64,000 nucleotides of DNA, taken from NCBI GenBank assembly GCA_030272585.1, contig BSYQ01000006.1, forward strand, positions 3,001,001 through 3,065,000, written 5' to 3'. Of this stretch, positions 46,721-57,795 are shown in pieces; position 1 is the stretch's first letter, and each line of letters begins with the position of its first letter. The notes under the pieces were generated by a model. The model was not told the DNA's origin. It searched no databases and was given only the letters and a program-made list of their open reading frames with translations. A program made the translations under genes and the position numbers. Source of the stretch: Bryopsis sp. KO-2023. Lineage: Eukaryota > Chlorophyta > Ulvophyceae > Bryopsidales > Bryopsidaceae.

Positions 46721-48423
46721 TGCAGCAATATCATCAAGATCCTGACTGGTGGGACCCTGCAGCCAAACAACACCCAAAACAAGCCATTTAGATGTCAGAA
46801 AAAATTCAACTTATAACAAGAAGCAAGCAGCAACACAGAAAAAGGGAAGTGAATGGAAGCAACAGAAAATAAAGGAGAGTTTATCCACCTGTGGCGCCAT
46901 ATCCTGTGCATCCTCCAGCGAGTCCTCGCTTTCCTCCTCCCCGAGGTCCGCCGGCATGTACTCCACCTCCCCCCCCTCCCCCCCTTCCCCCCCTTCCCCC
47001 CTTTCCCACATCTCTACCTGAGCCTGACTGAACTTAGTTTTAAAAGTAGAGGAGCGCCGTACATGGGCTGCTACCCCTTTCAACACATCTATTGCCTCTA
47101 GTAGTAAGGCCGTGTGTTTATTGACCCTCCCAATAACGCCTATATGCCCTAAGCCCAGCTGCACCACATTGTGGAGCATGTGCAAGGAGCACCTGAGCCA
47201 GTCAAATTCTAATTCTTCTTGAAGGGCCTTCCTAATATTCGATCCACAATCTGAAATTATGGTCGGCCTCAATTCTCCTAACTGAGCTGACCCCCCAAAG
47301 TACCCCTGAAGCAGTTTTGGAATTTCCACCGAAAGAACCTCTGCGGTTATGCTTGTATACTCTAACCTATGCGATCCTAATGTCCTAGTCTTCAAAACCC
47401 ACTCTGTATCTACCCAGCTGCATGTGAATGTTATATATTCACATGAAGTCCTACTCTTCCACAGGTCGGTCGTAAAAGCGGTTACCTTCCATGGGACGGA
47501 CCTCGTCAACTTTTCCATCTCGCTCTTGTAGACAGAACTGATCTCGCGCTTTATGGTTTTGGGATCCACTTTTGGGCATTTGGGTTCAAGCACCCTGGCG
47601 AACTCGAGGAAGGCTGGAGTGCATGGAGTCCCAAAAGGAAGGGAGTCCCTCGCCACCCACTTTGCCGCTTCCCTGACGAACCTCTTGTATCCGGCACTGC
47701 CGGCTTGGTAGCGCACATTCTGTACATCACACATGCACATCAGCACCACATGCAGTCCCCCAAAATTCAGGCTGGAAATTCCAGCATCCAGCAACACAAC
47801 AACACATGCAGTCCCCCAAAATTCAGGCTGGAAATTCCAGCATCCAGCAACACAACAACACATGCATTAACATCACAAGCAATCACAAACCTACCCGGTG
47901 TAGAGACTTGGATATCAGCGTCTCGGATGGGTCCTCGCTTGACTTCCCCCCCTTTCCTGGCTTCAAATGGCCTGCTGCTGCCATTTTCGACGTCCATTCT
48001 TCTAATGGGAAGTCCTTCCCATCCTTCGCAGCATCATCGATCCACCCCTTGGCAGTGGTGAGGACATCATGGTCTTTCACACCATGCCTCCCAGAGCAGT
48101 GGGACTTGATGCCACTGTAGGACCCCTTGGCTGCAGACATCCACACCAAAATAAAAAACTACTCCAGAAATATTAACCCAGAAAAAGAAAAAAAAAAACA
48201 AAACAAAATACTTACACCAAGAGCACATGTGTCCGCACAGCAAACACTTCAGCTTGACCAGCCTGTCCTCTTTTTTCTTCCCCTTTTCTCCTTTTACATA
48301 GGCCTCCCACGAGCCGTCGTCGAGCTGCACCACCAGGGTCGCCAGCGGTGCGTAGTCGACAGGACGCAACCCCGCATCCTTTCTGACCTCGCCCATCAAC
48401 TGAACATCCGACGTCGCCGACAT
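45077..48423 (-). CDS. hAT-family transposase
   Basis: Six exons in phase: 48423-48216, 48130-47895, 47719-46889, 46756-46667, 46386-46055 and 45893-45077, giving about 837 aa. The BED zinc finger is split by intron 1: LKCLLCGHMCSW then SYSGIKSHCSGRHG. The RNase H-like core holds VTAFTTDLWKSRTSCEYITF (first Asp) and PTIISDCGSNIRKAL (second Asp). The hATC dimerisation domain is near the end: WWRENKSRLPIVSELARRYL, then SSAASERAFSKLGHIVRSRR with the catalytic-region Glu. Exon 4 has a 13-Ala run from a CAG-type repeat, and a Glu/Gly-rich stretch precedes it. The protein binds element ends and cuts and pastes hAT DNA. No stop or frameshift was seen, so the element may be autonomous. Confidence 0.92.
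46478..46624. repeat. ccgtaaaa-type simple array in a transposase intron
   Basis: About 18 units of accgtaaaaa with small variation (aaacaccgtaa, aacccgtaa). It lies in the intron between transposase exons 4 and 5 and uses the same ccgta core as the element's subterminal motifs. Confidence 0.85.
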
Positions 48424-49537
48424 ACTGAACACACTCCGGAAAAAAACGAAAACACACCGCGAGACAGTAGAAAACCAAAGGAGAAACTAGCGATGGGAGA
48501 GTGGCTAGATTATAAGGGAGGTTGCGTACGACGGGACAACTTTCCACCGTAACTCCTCTTTACGGTGGAACGGACTCCGGTTTGCGGTTTACGGTGTTAC
48601 GGTCATGTGATTACGGCGCTACGGTGGATGATTTACGGTGCTACGGTTGTTGATTTACGGTGAGTTTACGGCATGCTCCGGTGTACGGTGATAACCGAAC
48701 CGTAAATCCGTCATTTCATGCTCCGGACCGCCGTAATGACGCCGTAGTACTACGGATAACATTTACGGTGGTCCGGTTCCGAGCACGAAAACCACTCCGG
48801 TCCGGACCGGAGTGACCGTAACCGTAAGTGACCGGAGTGAGGTTACGGTACGGTTTACGGTACCGTAACCGTAAAGTCCTATCTCTGTCCACTAGTGATA
48901 GTGTCTTCGACTCGGGCTTAGCCAACCCGGGTTCGAATCCTCCTTGAGTCGACCGACTCCCTCTAGTCGGTGGCTGGTGGGCTTGGCTCACGTCATTCAT
49001 GCATTAAAAATGCAAATAATAAATAATACTTCGTTCTTTAATTAATTGAATCAGTTCTCAGTCGATTGATACACAATTAGCACGTTAAAAGTGCTTAATT
49101 GTGCGACCTGTTCTAGACAGGCTCCAGGTCGGTCTGGACAGGCAGCCCACCTGTCCAGACCGACCTGGAGCCGGTCTAAAACAGGAGAACAACCCTGTCT
49201 TGACAGGGTCGTTCCGGTTTTAGACAGGTCACATCGCCGGTCTAATAAAGGCGAAATGTGGGTGTGACCTGTCTAAAAACGGAAAATCTGTCAGAAAACC
49301 GGTCCAGATTTCTGCAGATTTCCGAGGTTGACTGGACCGGAGTGGACAGGACCGGACAGGTCACAACCTGTCCGGTCTTGCAAGGACCGGCGTTTTTTCG
49401 CTGGACCGGACAGGACCGGACAGGTCAGCCGGTCCATGGACAGGTTGGACCGGACCGGACCGGTTTTTCGCTGCCGGTCCGGTCGGGCCCAGGTCTGGTG
49501 TGTAGGACACTTGCCGCTCATTTCAACACCCTCCCCC

Positions 49538-50050
49538 TGATACCAGCTGCTGACGTCCAGGGACGTCAGACGTCAAAGGCGTCATGCATCTGACGTCTGT
49601 GAAGCGTCAGATGCATCCCCGGTGAATGACAGCATCCTCCCAAGGAGGTACTACTGAACTACAGCGAGGAAACCACCGCAAGAGCACAGAGTCAAGACAG
49701 TGGTTCGATCAATCAGATTAGCACTTGCGAGACTGAGGTCCTGGGTTCGAGTCTGAGTGGTAACGTGCTATGGTCTGGGCCTGTGTATGAGTGTGTGAGT
49801 GAGTCAGGAGTGGAACTGGCGGCTGTGAGTCAGGGTAGTGGGAGTGTTACGGGTGGTTAGTCACCCTCGGGAAAGTCGAACTGGGAGTTGAAATGATGGG
49901 ACGCTTGATGTAACCTTGCTTTTCAGTGATCTGTGGTGTGACCCCGAGTCTGTGACCCGTGCGATTTTGTGTGACCGTTCCGCCGCCGCCTCACTCTTTT
50001 CCAAGATAGGAGACGTCGCTCGCGGACGTCAGTCCTCCCGAGCGATAACA
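49538..50050 (+). repeat. 5' LTR of the Ty3 element
   Basis: TGATACCAGCTGCTGACG...GAGCGATAACA. Near its 5' end is a palindrome-rich part built on gacgtcag/tgacgtc. At 49699-49760 lies a tRNA-like segment with gggttcgagtct at 49743-49754. Compared with the 3' LTR, it has c for g in agattagcactt and a for g in ccaagatagg. Confidence 0.95.
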
Positions 50051-50054
50051 TTTT

Positions 50055-50067
50055 TGGTTTCGGAGCC
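50055..50067 (+). other. Probable primer-binding site
   Basis: tggtttcggagcc follows the 5' LTR by 4 nt. It differs at two positions from the initiator-Met tRNA primer site common in Ty3 elements (tggtatcagagcc); the actual tRNA of this organism is unknown. Confidence 0.5.
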
Positions 50068-50519
50068 CGAAGGAACCGACTGGACTGGAGCTCTCCGCTG
50101 GTTTGACCAGCAGGTTTGTTCGAGGCGCTTAACGTCAGTCGTAAGGTCGTGGGAAAACGGAAAAAGGCAAACGCAGTGAACGGGAAAAAAGGAAAACGTG
50201 TGGTAGCAACGTTGGAAAAGAATCACACCCATAAAAAGAGAGAAAAGAGGGTGCCAACGTTCAGTCGTGTGACAGGACGTTTGGGAAAAAGGTTACCCTG
50301 TAACCTGCGTCGCTGTCAGCGAACTGTAGTACTCAGGTTCGAAGGGTTAGAGTCGGACGTGAAGGGGTATAGTAGTATTACGTATAGTAACTCTCACGGC
50401 AAGGGCACGTGGGTTATCCGTTCACAGTTCGGCAAGGACAGGTCGTGGCGCGAAAGTCAACGGTCTGCAGTTGACAGTAACCGTTGCCTGGAAAGTCAAC
50501 TGAAAGTCAAGCGACCAGA

Positions 50520-52766
50520 ATGGCTCTGGTTCCGGTCGTTACAGAAAGCGACATGGTCGCGATAAGCGACGAAGTCATGGAAGGGTCAGAAGTGCAACCA
50601 ATGGTGCACCAGCAAATTCAGAATATACAGATCAATGGTTCTGATCACACTGAAATGCAAAGACAGATTGAGGTCTGGGGTGGAACAGTAACCAACCACC
50701 TCCAGCAATCATTGACCTCCATGCAGAGTCAGGTTCAACAAGTCCAGGTTGAACTCTATACACACAGAGAGCAAGCAGAGCTACATCAGTCAACTCTAAA
50801 GGAAGAGTTGCAGTCAGCTTTAGTGCACAGTTTGGAAGAACAGAGTCGAAAACTACAGCAGACTCAGGAGCTACATGCAAAGGACTTTTATCAAAGCCTC
50901 ACTGCAAATACAAACACTCAACTGAAGGACCTTGGTGAACAGTTGAAAAGTACGGGAAAAGATCATGCTGTGGGCATGGCTCAGTGGAAAAATAAGAACC
51001 AAACAGAGCTGGAACTATTCCAGAAGAAGCAGTTAGCTCTACAGGAGCAACTGATGTTGGTTCAAAAGAAACAACAGGAAGATATTAATGCCCAATTATA
51101 TGAAGTGTCTCAGCACATGCAAAGAATGCAAAAACAGCTGATGGAAGAGAGGGAGAGTATGACAAACACAATGACTAGCATACTGCAAGGAGAATTGGAC
51201 TCCTATCCTGCAGTCATTCAGAAAATGGTAGCTACAGCAGTAGATGAAACCACCACAGCTATTGAGGACAAGTATAACAATGCTGAAGGACAGAAAGCAG
51301 ATCTAGAAGAGACTAGATGGGCTTTAACTGATCCAGAATATCAGAAAGCAGTTGATGGCTGGATGAAAGATGGAATCCTGAGAACACCTATTCCTCCACA
51401 AGTGATGCAAGTGCATATGATGCAAGCAACACAAACAGTACAGAATACAGAGGAAGGAGAAACTGAGGGACAAACTCAGGATATCCCAACATCTGGTCAG
51501 CCACCAGTACAGCAAGTTATACCTGCCACAAGTACTGGAGCAATACCTCCAGGACCCTCTTCTTTAGGTCTAATAGACCTCACTTCAGGACAACAACTGT
51601 CCATGGGTTTACCACCCCCTATACTGCAACCACCAGCAGTAACTATAGCACCTCCAGCTACCTTTACTGTAGGCACTACCCCAGCACCATCAGGAATGGG
51701 AATTCGACCACCAAATCCCTTTGAACAGTTAACAAGTCAAAGAGCATCCAGTGGTGGTGCACCTGGAGGAAATCCAGGGGATCCAAATGGATCAAATGGA
51801 CCAAATGGCCCAGACAGACCAGGCATGCCTAGAGCATCTGGTTCTGGACATCCAGGGCCAGGGAATGGTGGTGATGGTGGTGGAGGTGATGGAGGAGGTC
51901 CCCCAGGAGGAGGACCACCTGATAGAGATCCTAGTGGTACATCAGGAGGTTCAGGACAAGGTCCTGATAGACCTTACAGCAAACAGATTAAGCTCACTCC
52001 CCCAGAGAAATTCACAGGAGATGAAAGGATGTCTGCAACAGAATGGATACTAGGAATGAAGAGATGGTTACAGAATCAACACATCTTAGAGAGAGATTGG
52101 TTATCCTGTTTTCAGTCACATCTCCAGGGAGATGCACTTAGCTGGTTAAACCTGATGGATATACAGATCATGAATCAGGAAAAAGCAGAGTATGCTAGCT
52201 GGCAAGAGTTTACTCAAGAACTAAGGAATGTTTTTGAGCCAGTCTCCCTAATAGAGACTGCCAGAAAACAATTAAGAACTCTAAGGCAGACTGGAACTGC
52301 CTTAGGCTACATCAGACTCTTCAGAAAGCTGATGTTTAGACTCCCTAATCTACCTCAAGAAGAAAGGTATGCTGCCTTTGTGGATGGGCTAGCAGATAGG
52401 AATATGCAAGCACAGGTTATGACCCTGTGTGATGGAGATCTGGATAAGGCCATCCTCACAGTCCAAAGACTCTCTGCAACTATAGGCAGTAGAGGTGGCA
52501 CTACTAGCAATTTTAGAGGCAGAGGTAGAGGGAGGGGAAGATTTGGACAGAGAAATACACAGATGTCAGCAATGATGTCTGCTGCAACATCACAACTGCC
52601 TCCTGCAGCAAATTCAGTTAAGGCTGTGCAGCAGAGAGGTCAGATGGGATCTAGGCCCTCAAGGGGAGGATCCTTCAAGTGTTTTCTATGTGGAAGCACA
52701 GAGCATGGGGTGAGACAGTGTCCCAAACTGTCCCAAGCTCAGAAAGCCCTGAAGAAGGGAAACTAA
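50520..52766 (+). CDS. gag: Gag protein of the Ty3 element
   Basis: About 748 aa from the ATG at 50520 (MALVPVVTES); no earlier in-frame ATG is close. A long Gln/Lys/Glu-rich coiled coil (about residues 40-240) comes first, then a Pro/Gly-rich linker (GGGPPGGGPPDRDPSGTSGG). A retrotransposon gag capsid-like region follows (ATEWILGMKRWLQNQHILER and on to LADRNMQAQVMTLCDGDLDK), then an RG-rich stretch. It ends with one CCHC zinc knuckle, CFLCGSTEHGVRQC. It forms the particle and binds the element RNA. The stop at 52766 is followed by pol in the -1 frame, and the two frames overlap. Confidence 0.93.
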   Translation: MALVPVVTESDMVAISDEVMEGSEVQPMVHQQIQNIQINGSDHTEMQRQIEVWGGTVTNHLQQSLTSMQSQVQQVQVELYTHREQAELHQSTLKEELQSALVHSLEEQSRKLQQTQELHAKDFYQSLTANTNTQLKDLGEQLKSTGKDHAVGMAQWKNKNQTELELFQKKQLALQEQLMLVQKKQQEDINAQLYEVSQHMQRMQKQLMEERESMTNTMTSILQGELDSYPAVIQKMVATAVDETTTAIEDKYNNAEGQKADLEETRWALTDPEYQKAVDGWMKDGILRTPIPPQVMQVHMMQATQTVQNTEEGETEGQTQDIPTSGQPPVQQVIPATSTGAIPPGPSSLGLIDLTSGQQLSMGLPPPILQPPAVTIAPPATFTVGTTPAPSGMGIRPPNPFEQLTSQRASSGGAPGGNPGDPNGSNGPNGPDRPGMPRASGSGHPGPGNGGDGGGGDGGGPPGGGPPDRDPSGTSGGSGQGPDRPYSKQIKLTPPEKFTGDERMSATEWILGMKRWLQNQHILERDWLSCFQSHLQGDALSWLNLMDIQIMNQEKAEYASWQEFTQELRNVFEPVSLIETARKQLRTLRQTGTALGYIRLFRKLMFRLPNLPQEERYAAFVDGLADRNMQAQVMTLCDGDLDKAILTVQRLSATIGSRGGTTSNFRGRGRGRGRFGQRNTQMSAMMSAATSQLPPAANSVKAVQQRGQMGSRPSRGGSFKCFLCGSTEHGVRQCPKLSQAQKALKKGN

Positions 52767-52827
52767 AAGAGGAGGCTAGTGTTGGGTCAGCTAAGCCTCC
52801 AGATGATATTGAAATGAAAGAACCCAC

Positions 52828-53292
52828 CAGAGATAGGACTTGGGCCAAATTTTTGGTCCGACTCCGGTCCGGTCCGGTTACGGTCGGGTTACGGTCACCG
52901 TACTACGGCCGTAACTCCGTACCGTAACCGGAGTAATATGTTGTTTTTACGGTACGGAACAGGTACGGTATAACTACGGTAGGCCCTAAATCATCGTGAA
53001 GTAGCGTGGTTCAGTGCTAAAGCGTTAGGCTGCAGTCAGTAGGGTCGCGGGTTCGAATCCCCCTGGGTTCCTTTGGAATCGCGGGACCCTGCGGGGGTCA
53101 CTTTCTACGGTTTACGGTTGTTACGGCCGTTACGGTCGTTACGGTCCGGTACGGAGCGGTACGGAGTGGTACGGTGCTACGGTTACGGCCGTAAAAGTAC
53201 GATTTTCTGACGAAAATTGTACTCCGGTTACGGTCCGGTTACGGTGGTTACGGTCCGGTTACGGTGACCGTAACCGTAAAGTCCTATCTCTG
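52828..53292 (+). mobile_element. hAT-type MITE, copy B (465 bp), inside pol
   Basis: Same 465-bp length and ends as copy A; target duplication gaacccac at 52820-52827 and 53293-53300. It differs from copy A at a few positions (tcatcgtgaa for tcaccgtgaa, gtgctaaa for gtggtaaa). B box ggttcgaatcc at 53050-53060. It postdates the retrotransposon. Confidence 0.96.
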
Positions 53293-53300
53293 GAACCCAC

Positions 53301-56300
53301 TACAAAAACACCAGCCTCACTAAATGATGGTGTTCAAGAGACACCTGTGGTTGCAGCCCCTATTGCAACAGAACAGGAAGCATACACACTGGATGGGGTC
53401 ACTCCAGGAGTGTTAATTCAAAAGAAAAAGCAGTCTCAAAAGAGAGTGGATAAACAAACAGAGGCCACTGTGAGTTTACCCACTAGAGTGGAAGGAAATG
53501 TTGAGGGAAAGGAACCAGTTCAGACTGCAGTAGCTCAGGCTACAGCAGCATATAGAGGATATGAACTGGCAGGATTTATTGGTGCAAAGAAAGCTACAGC
53601 ATACATTGATACAGGATCCACTGCTAATTATATTAGCATGGATGCAGTCAAGGAACTGGGACTGCAATACAAACCACAAGAAACTCCTGTTAAGTTTCTA
53701 GATGGTACAGAAAGGAAATCAGTGGGGAGATGTTTTGGCATCCCATTTGTCTGTGGAAAGATCCAGCTCTCATTTGATGCTGATGTCTTTCCAGACAGTA
53801 ATCACCCAATTCTACTGGGATTGCCCTGGCTTATACACTACAATCCCAAAGTGGATTTTAAGTCAGGAATAATCACAGTCAACAAGGGCAGAAAGAGTGT
53901 AAAATTACCACTCTCAGTGATGCCTGAATATCAGCTCAAACCCACTGGAGCTACAGAACTTTCCTTTTGTTCTAGTGGCAGAATCAAAAGACAGATAGAA
54001 AAAGGGGAAATCAAACACATCATCATGGTGGTGATTAGGCCAGAGGATGAATCAAAGACTGGAGTAGAAACAATCCCAGAACAAAGAGAAGGGGATGATC
54101 TACAGAAAATCCTGCAGGAGGATATGGATCCCAGGATTAAGGAAGTACTGACTCAGTACAGAAAAGTATTTGCAAAAGATTTGCCTAAGGGTGTACCTCC
54201 TGTCAGACTGGGTCATGAATTCAGGATTGATTTGGAGGAGGGTACAGAACCCATGTATAGACCCCTATACAAACTGTCTCCTCTTGAGTTAGATGAGGTT
54301 AAAAGACAGTTAGATTACCTTTTGGAGATGGATTTCATTGAACCATCACAGTCACCATTTGGGGCACCCATCCTGTTTGTCCCTAAGAAAGATGGAGGGC
54401 TCAGGATGTGCCTGGATTACAGATGGCTCAATAAGAAAACCATCAAAAATAGGTATCCTCTGCCCTTACCAGAGGAGATGATTGACAGGGTACATGGGGC
54501 TAGATATTTCACTAAGATTGACCTGAGATCAGGCTACTGGCAGATGCCTCTAAGGGAAGAGGACAGGCCTAAGACTGCCTTTAGAAGCAGATTTGGACAT
54601 TATCAGTTCAAAGTGCTTTCTTTTGGACTTACTAATGCTCCAGCACAATATATGAACATGGTTAATGACATCTTCAAGGATATGCTGGATATCTTTGTGC
54701 TGATCTTCATTGATGATCTCTTAATCTATTCTAAGAGCATCTCTGAGCATGTAGAGCATCTGGCAGCAGTCTTAGCCAGGCTACAGAAGTATAGTCTATT
54801 TGCCAAGGCCACCAAAAGTGAAATCTGTGTAAGGGAAACAGATTTCTGTGGATTTTGGTTGAGTGAAAAAGGGATCTCAGCAATGGATGTGAAAGTTAAG
54901 GCAATCAGGGATTGGAAGCCCTTAAAGACAGTTACAGATGTCAGGAGTTTTCTGGGGATGGTTTCCTTCTATAGGAGATTCATCCCAGACTTTGCAAAGA
55001 TAGCAGGCCCTCTGCATGACTTAACTAAGAAGGATGTCATGTGGGAGTGGGGATCTGCTCAGGAACAAGCTTTTCAATCACTTAAAACTGCATTGATGGG
55101 GAAACCAGTGCTGATCCATCCTAATCCAGTGAAAGATTACACTGTGATTAGTGATGCATCTGGGGAAGCCACTGGAGGAGTCCTCTGTCAGGATCATGGC
55201 TCTGGATTACAGCCCATAGCCTTTTGCAGTAGAAGATTATCAAAGTCAGAACAGAACTACTCAGTGTATGAAAGGGAACTCCTGGGAATAGCCTACTGCT
55301 TGATGCAGTGGAGGCACTATTTAGAGGGCTGCCCAGGAGAAGTCACAGTCTTTACAGACCACCAGCCACTAACAAACTTTATGGATCAAAAGATGATGTC
55401 AAGGCCTCAGGCCAGGTGGCTGAGAGCAGGACATTTCCTCAGCATCAAACCAAAGATTCAGTACATCCAAGGGAAATTGAATCTGGTTGCTGATGCACTA
55501 TCTAGAAGTCTTCCAGCAGAGCAGGAACTCAAAGTAGTGAGTTCATTACAACCCAGCACAGAAGAAATCACACTGTGGGAGCAAGCAACACTAGCAGATG
55601 TTGAGATCAAAGACATCTACAATCAAATACTGGATGGAGAGAGAATTCCAGGATATGGGATTAATGAATCAGGGTTATTGATTTATCAAACTCAGGATGG
55701 ACTCATGAAGTTATGGGTTCCTCAGGAACTGAGAATGAAAGTCCTTACTGAAGGACATGATAATCAGATTTCAGGACATCTGGGGATAGAGAGAACTCTG
55801 GAGCTGATGTCCAGGAAATACTACTGGAATAATATGAAAAAGGATGTCCAGGAATATGTCAGGACATGTGAAGTTTGCCAGCAAATGAAGCCTGAGTTGA
55901 GAGCTCAGAAGGGCTTGCTGCAACCTATTCCAGTAGCTGATAAGAAATGGGATCAGATCACTACTGATCTAGTGACTGATTTACCCCCTGTTGATGGATT
56001 TGATTCAATTGCAGTGTTTGTTGATAGATTAACTAAAATGGTAAAGTTCATACCCTGCAGTAAAACAATAGATGCACCTGGGTATGCAAGGATATTCTTT
56101 AATCATATCTTTAGGAATCATGGGATTCCCAGTGTGATAATCAGTGATAGAGACACTAGGTTTGCTAGTAAATTTTGGCAGGAGCTAATGAGATGTGTGG
56201 GCACTAAAGTGAGAATGTCCACAGCCTTTCATCCTCAAACAGATGGACAAAGTGAAGTCAGCATTAGAACACTAGAGAATTTCCTAAGACCCTATGTGGA

Positions 56301-57021
56301 AGAGCATCCAGAGACATGGATGCAGGGATTAGGGATGGCTGAATTTGCAGCCAACAATGCTGTACACACATCTACAGGATACAGCCCCTTCTACTTAATG
56401 TATGGGGTGCATCCTCAGCTGCCAGGAGATCTACTGGCTGGAAAAGCTCAAGCAGAAGCAGAGTCAGTGCAGGAAATGATATCACACATGCAGGAAGTCA
56501 TCAATGATGCCAAAGACAGATATAAGACAGCTCAAGAGAAGATGAGGCAGCAAGCTAATAAGAAAAGGAGGGATGTACAGTTTCAAGTGGGAGAAAAGGT
56601 GTTGCTCTCCACAAAGACATTGAATTTATCAGTCTTGAAACATATTCCAGTGAAAATCAGAAGAAGATATATTGGACCTTTTGTTATTGCTGCTGCAGTG
56701 GGATCTGTGGCATATAGATTGGTGTTACCAGATGGATGGAAATTACATCCTGTATTTCATGTATCAAAGTTAAGAAAACTTCAGGAGAGTTCAAAGTTTC
56801 CTAGGGAGGTAATGGCACCTCCAGCAGAATTAGATTCTGAGGGAGAAGAAGAATTTGAAGTTGAGGCTGTAGTAAGACATAAGTTTTCAGGAAGAAAAAG
56901 GAGATTTTTAGTAGTCTGGAAGGGGTATCCACTTAGTGAAGCAACATGGGAACCCCAAGACAATTTATTGAATGCATCAGAGATCCTGGCTGATTATAAG
57001 AGGAGAGCTGGGATCAGGTAG
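53301..57021 (+). CDS. pol: Pol polyprotein of the Ty3 element, 5' end cut by a MITE
   Basis: Open to TAG/stop at 57021; the 5' part before the MITE lies at about 52679-52827 in the frame that is -1 to gag. Domains in order: aspartic protease (AYIDTGSTANYISM); reverse transcriptase (YRPLYKLSPLELDEVKRQ, ILFVPKKDGGLRMCLDYRWL, KIDLRSGYWQM and the active site FIDDLLIYS); RNase H (VISDASGEATGGVL, FTDHQPLTNF); integrase with its HHCC finger (CEVCQQMKP) and catalytic D and D in TDLVTDLPPVDGFDSIAVFV and ISDRDTRFASKFW; and a C-terminal chromodomain (FEVEAVVRHKFSGRKRRFLV then WKGYPLSEATWEPQDNLL). Chromodomains steer integration to marked chromatin. With the MITE and one duplication copy discounted (473 bp), the two parts share one frame. 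Confidence 0.94.
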
Positions 57022-57277
57022 AAGTTAGATGCACTTTTGATTCTGTGGCTGAAGGATCAGGAATCCCAGTGACTAGGGGATGGGTTGCATAAGGGCAGTA
57101 AAGTGTTTTCTGAACTTCTGTGGGTTAAGGATTTTATGGGGATCTAATTATCCTTTCAGAAGTGCAGGGAGCTTGGGATTTGCATCACCCTAGTTCAGAG
57201 TTACTTTTACAGAATCAGAAGGATGCATTTGATGGATACTTGGTGAGGGCACCAACTGCCCCCAGGGGGGAGGCAAT

Positions 57278-57790
57278 TGATACCAGCTGCTGACGTCCAG
57301 GGACGTCAGACGTCAAAGGCGTCATGCATCTGACGTCTGTGAAGCGTCAGATGCATCCCCGGTGAATGACAGCATCCTCCCAAGGAGGTACTACTGAACT
57401 ACAGCGAGGAAACCACCGCAAGAGCACAGAGTCAAGACAGTGGTTCGATCAATCAGATTAGGACTTGCGAGACTGAGGTCCTGGGTTCGAGTCTGAGTGG
57501 TAACGTGCTATGGTCTGGGCCTGTGTATGAGTGTGTGAGTGAGTCAGGAGTGGAACTGGCGGCTGTGAGTCAGGGTAGTGGGAGTGTTACGGGTGGTTAG
57601 TCACCCTCGGGAAAGTCGAACTGGGAGTTGAAATGATGGGACGCTTGATGTAACCTTGCTTTTCAGTGATCTGTGGTGTGACCCCGAGTCTGTGACCCGT
57701 GCGATTTTGTGTGACCGTTCCGCCGCCGCCTCACTCTTTTCCGAGATAGGAGACGTCGCTCGCGGACGTCAGTCCTCCCGAGCGATAACA
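57278..57790 (+). repeat. 3' LTR of the Ty3 element
   Basis: 513 bp, offset exactly 7740 bp from the 5' LTR and identical except for two substitutions. The tRNA-like B box is at 57483-57494. It is followed by the second CCCCC of the target duplication. Confidence 0.95.
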
Positions 57791-57795
57791 CCCCC

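Larger units (their letters stand above)
43343..48887 (-). mobile_element. Complete hAT transposon (5545 bp)
   Basis: Terminal CAGAGATAGGACTT and its reverse complement; 8-bp target duplication tccactag at 43335-43342 and 48888-48895. The ends carry dense ttacggt/ccgtaa motifs, typical of hAT subterminal transposase-binding repeats. It encodes an apparently intact transposase on the minus strand and contains a 200-bp satellite. It is the best candidate source of transposase for the two MITEs. Confidence 0.95.
42651..49497. mobile_element. Foldback element with ~620-660 bp arms, split by a hAT insertion
   Basis: The ends are accagacctgggc (from 42649) and gcccaggtctggt (to 49499). The left arm runs to 43271. 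The right arm runs from 43282 and resumes after the hAT element at 48888. The central 61-bp arms 43211-43271 and 43282-43342 are an exact inverted repeat around a 10-bp loop. The arms carry many ggtcaaatccggtc/gaccggatttgacc and gacctgttttagacc repeats and a tRNA-like segment (B boxes at 43166-43176 and 48930-48940). No open frame belongs to it, so it is non-autonomous. No 8-bp duplication is visible; a 3-bp gtg on both sides is possible. Confidence 0.75.
49538..57790 (+). mobile_element. Ty3/Gypsy chromodomain retrotransposon (chromovirus)
   Basis: LTRs of 513 bp (49538-50050 and 57278-57790) start TG and end CA and differ at two positions I could find. The target duplication is CCCCC (49533-49537 and 57791-57795). 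A primer-binding-like site tggtttcggagcc lies 4 nt after the 5' LTR, and a polypurine tract agggggggagg-type (57264-57273) lies just before the 3' LTR. Gag and pol are in different frames. A MITE splits the start of pol, so this copy is not intact. It is inserted in an exon of the plus-strand gene listed at 57796-58589. Confidence 0.95.

Noticed and set aside
53000..53062. Functional tRNA gene in the MITE
   Set aside because: The T arm pairs well, but the acceptor stem does not pair, so it is tRNA-like only.
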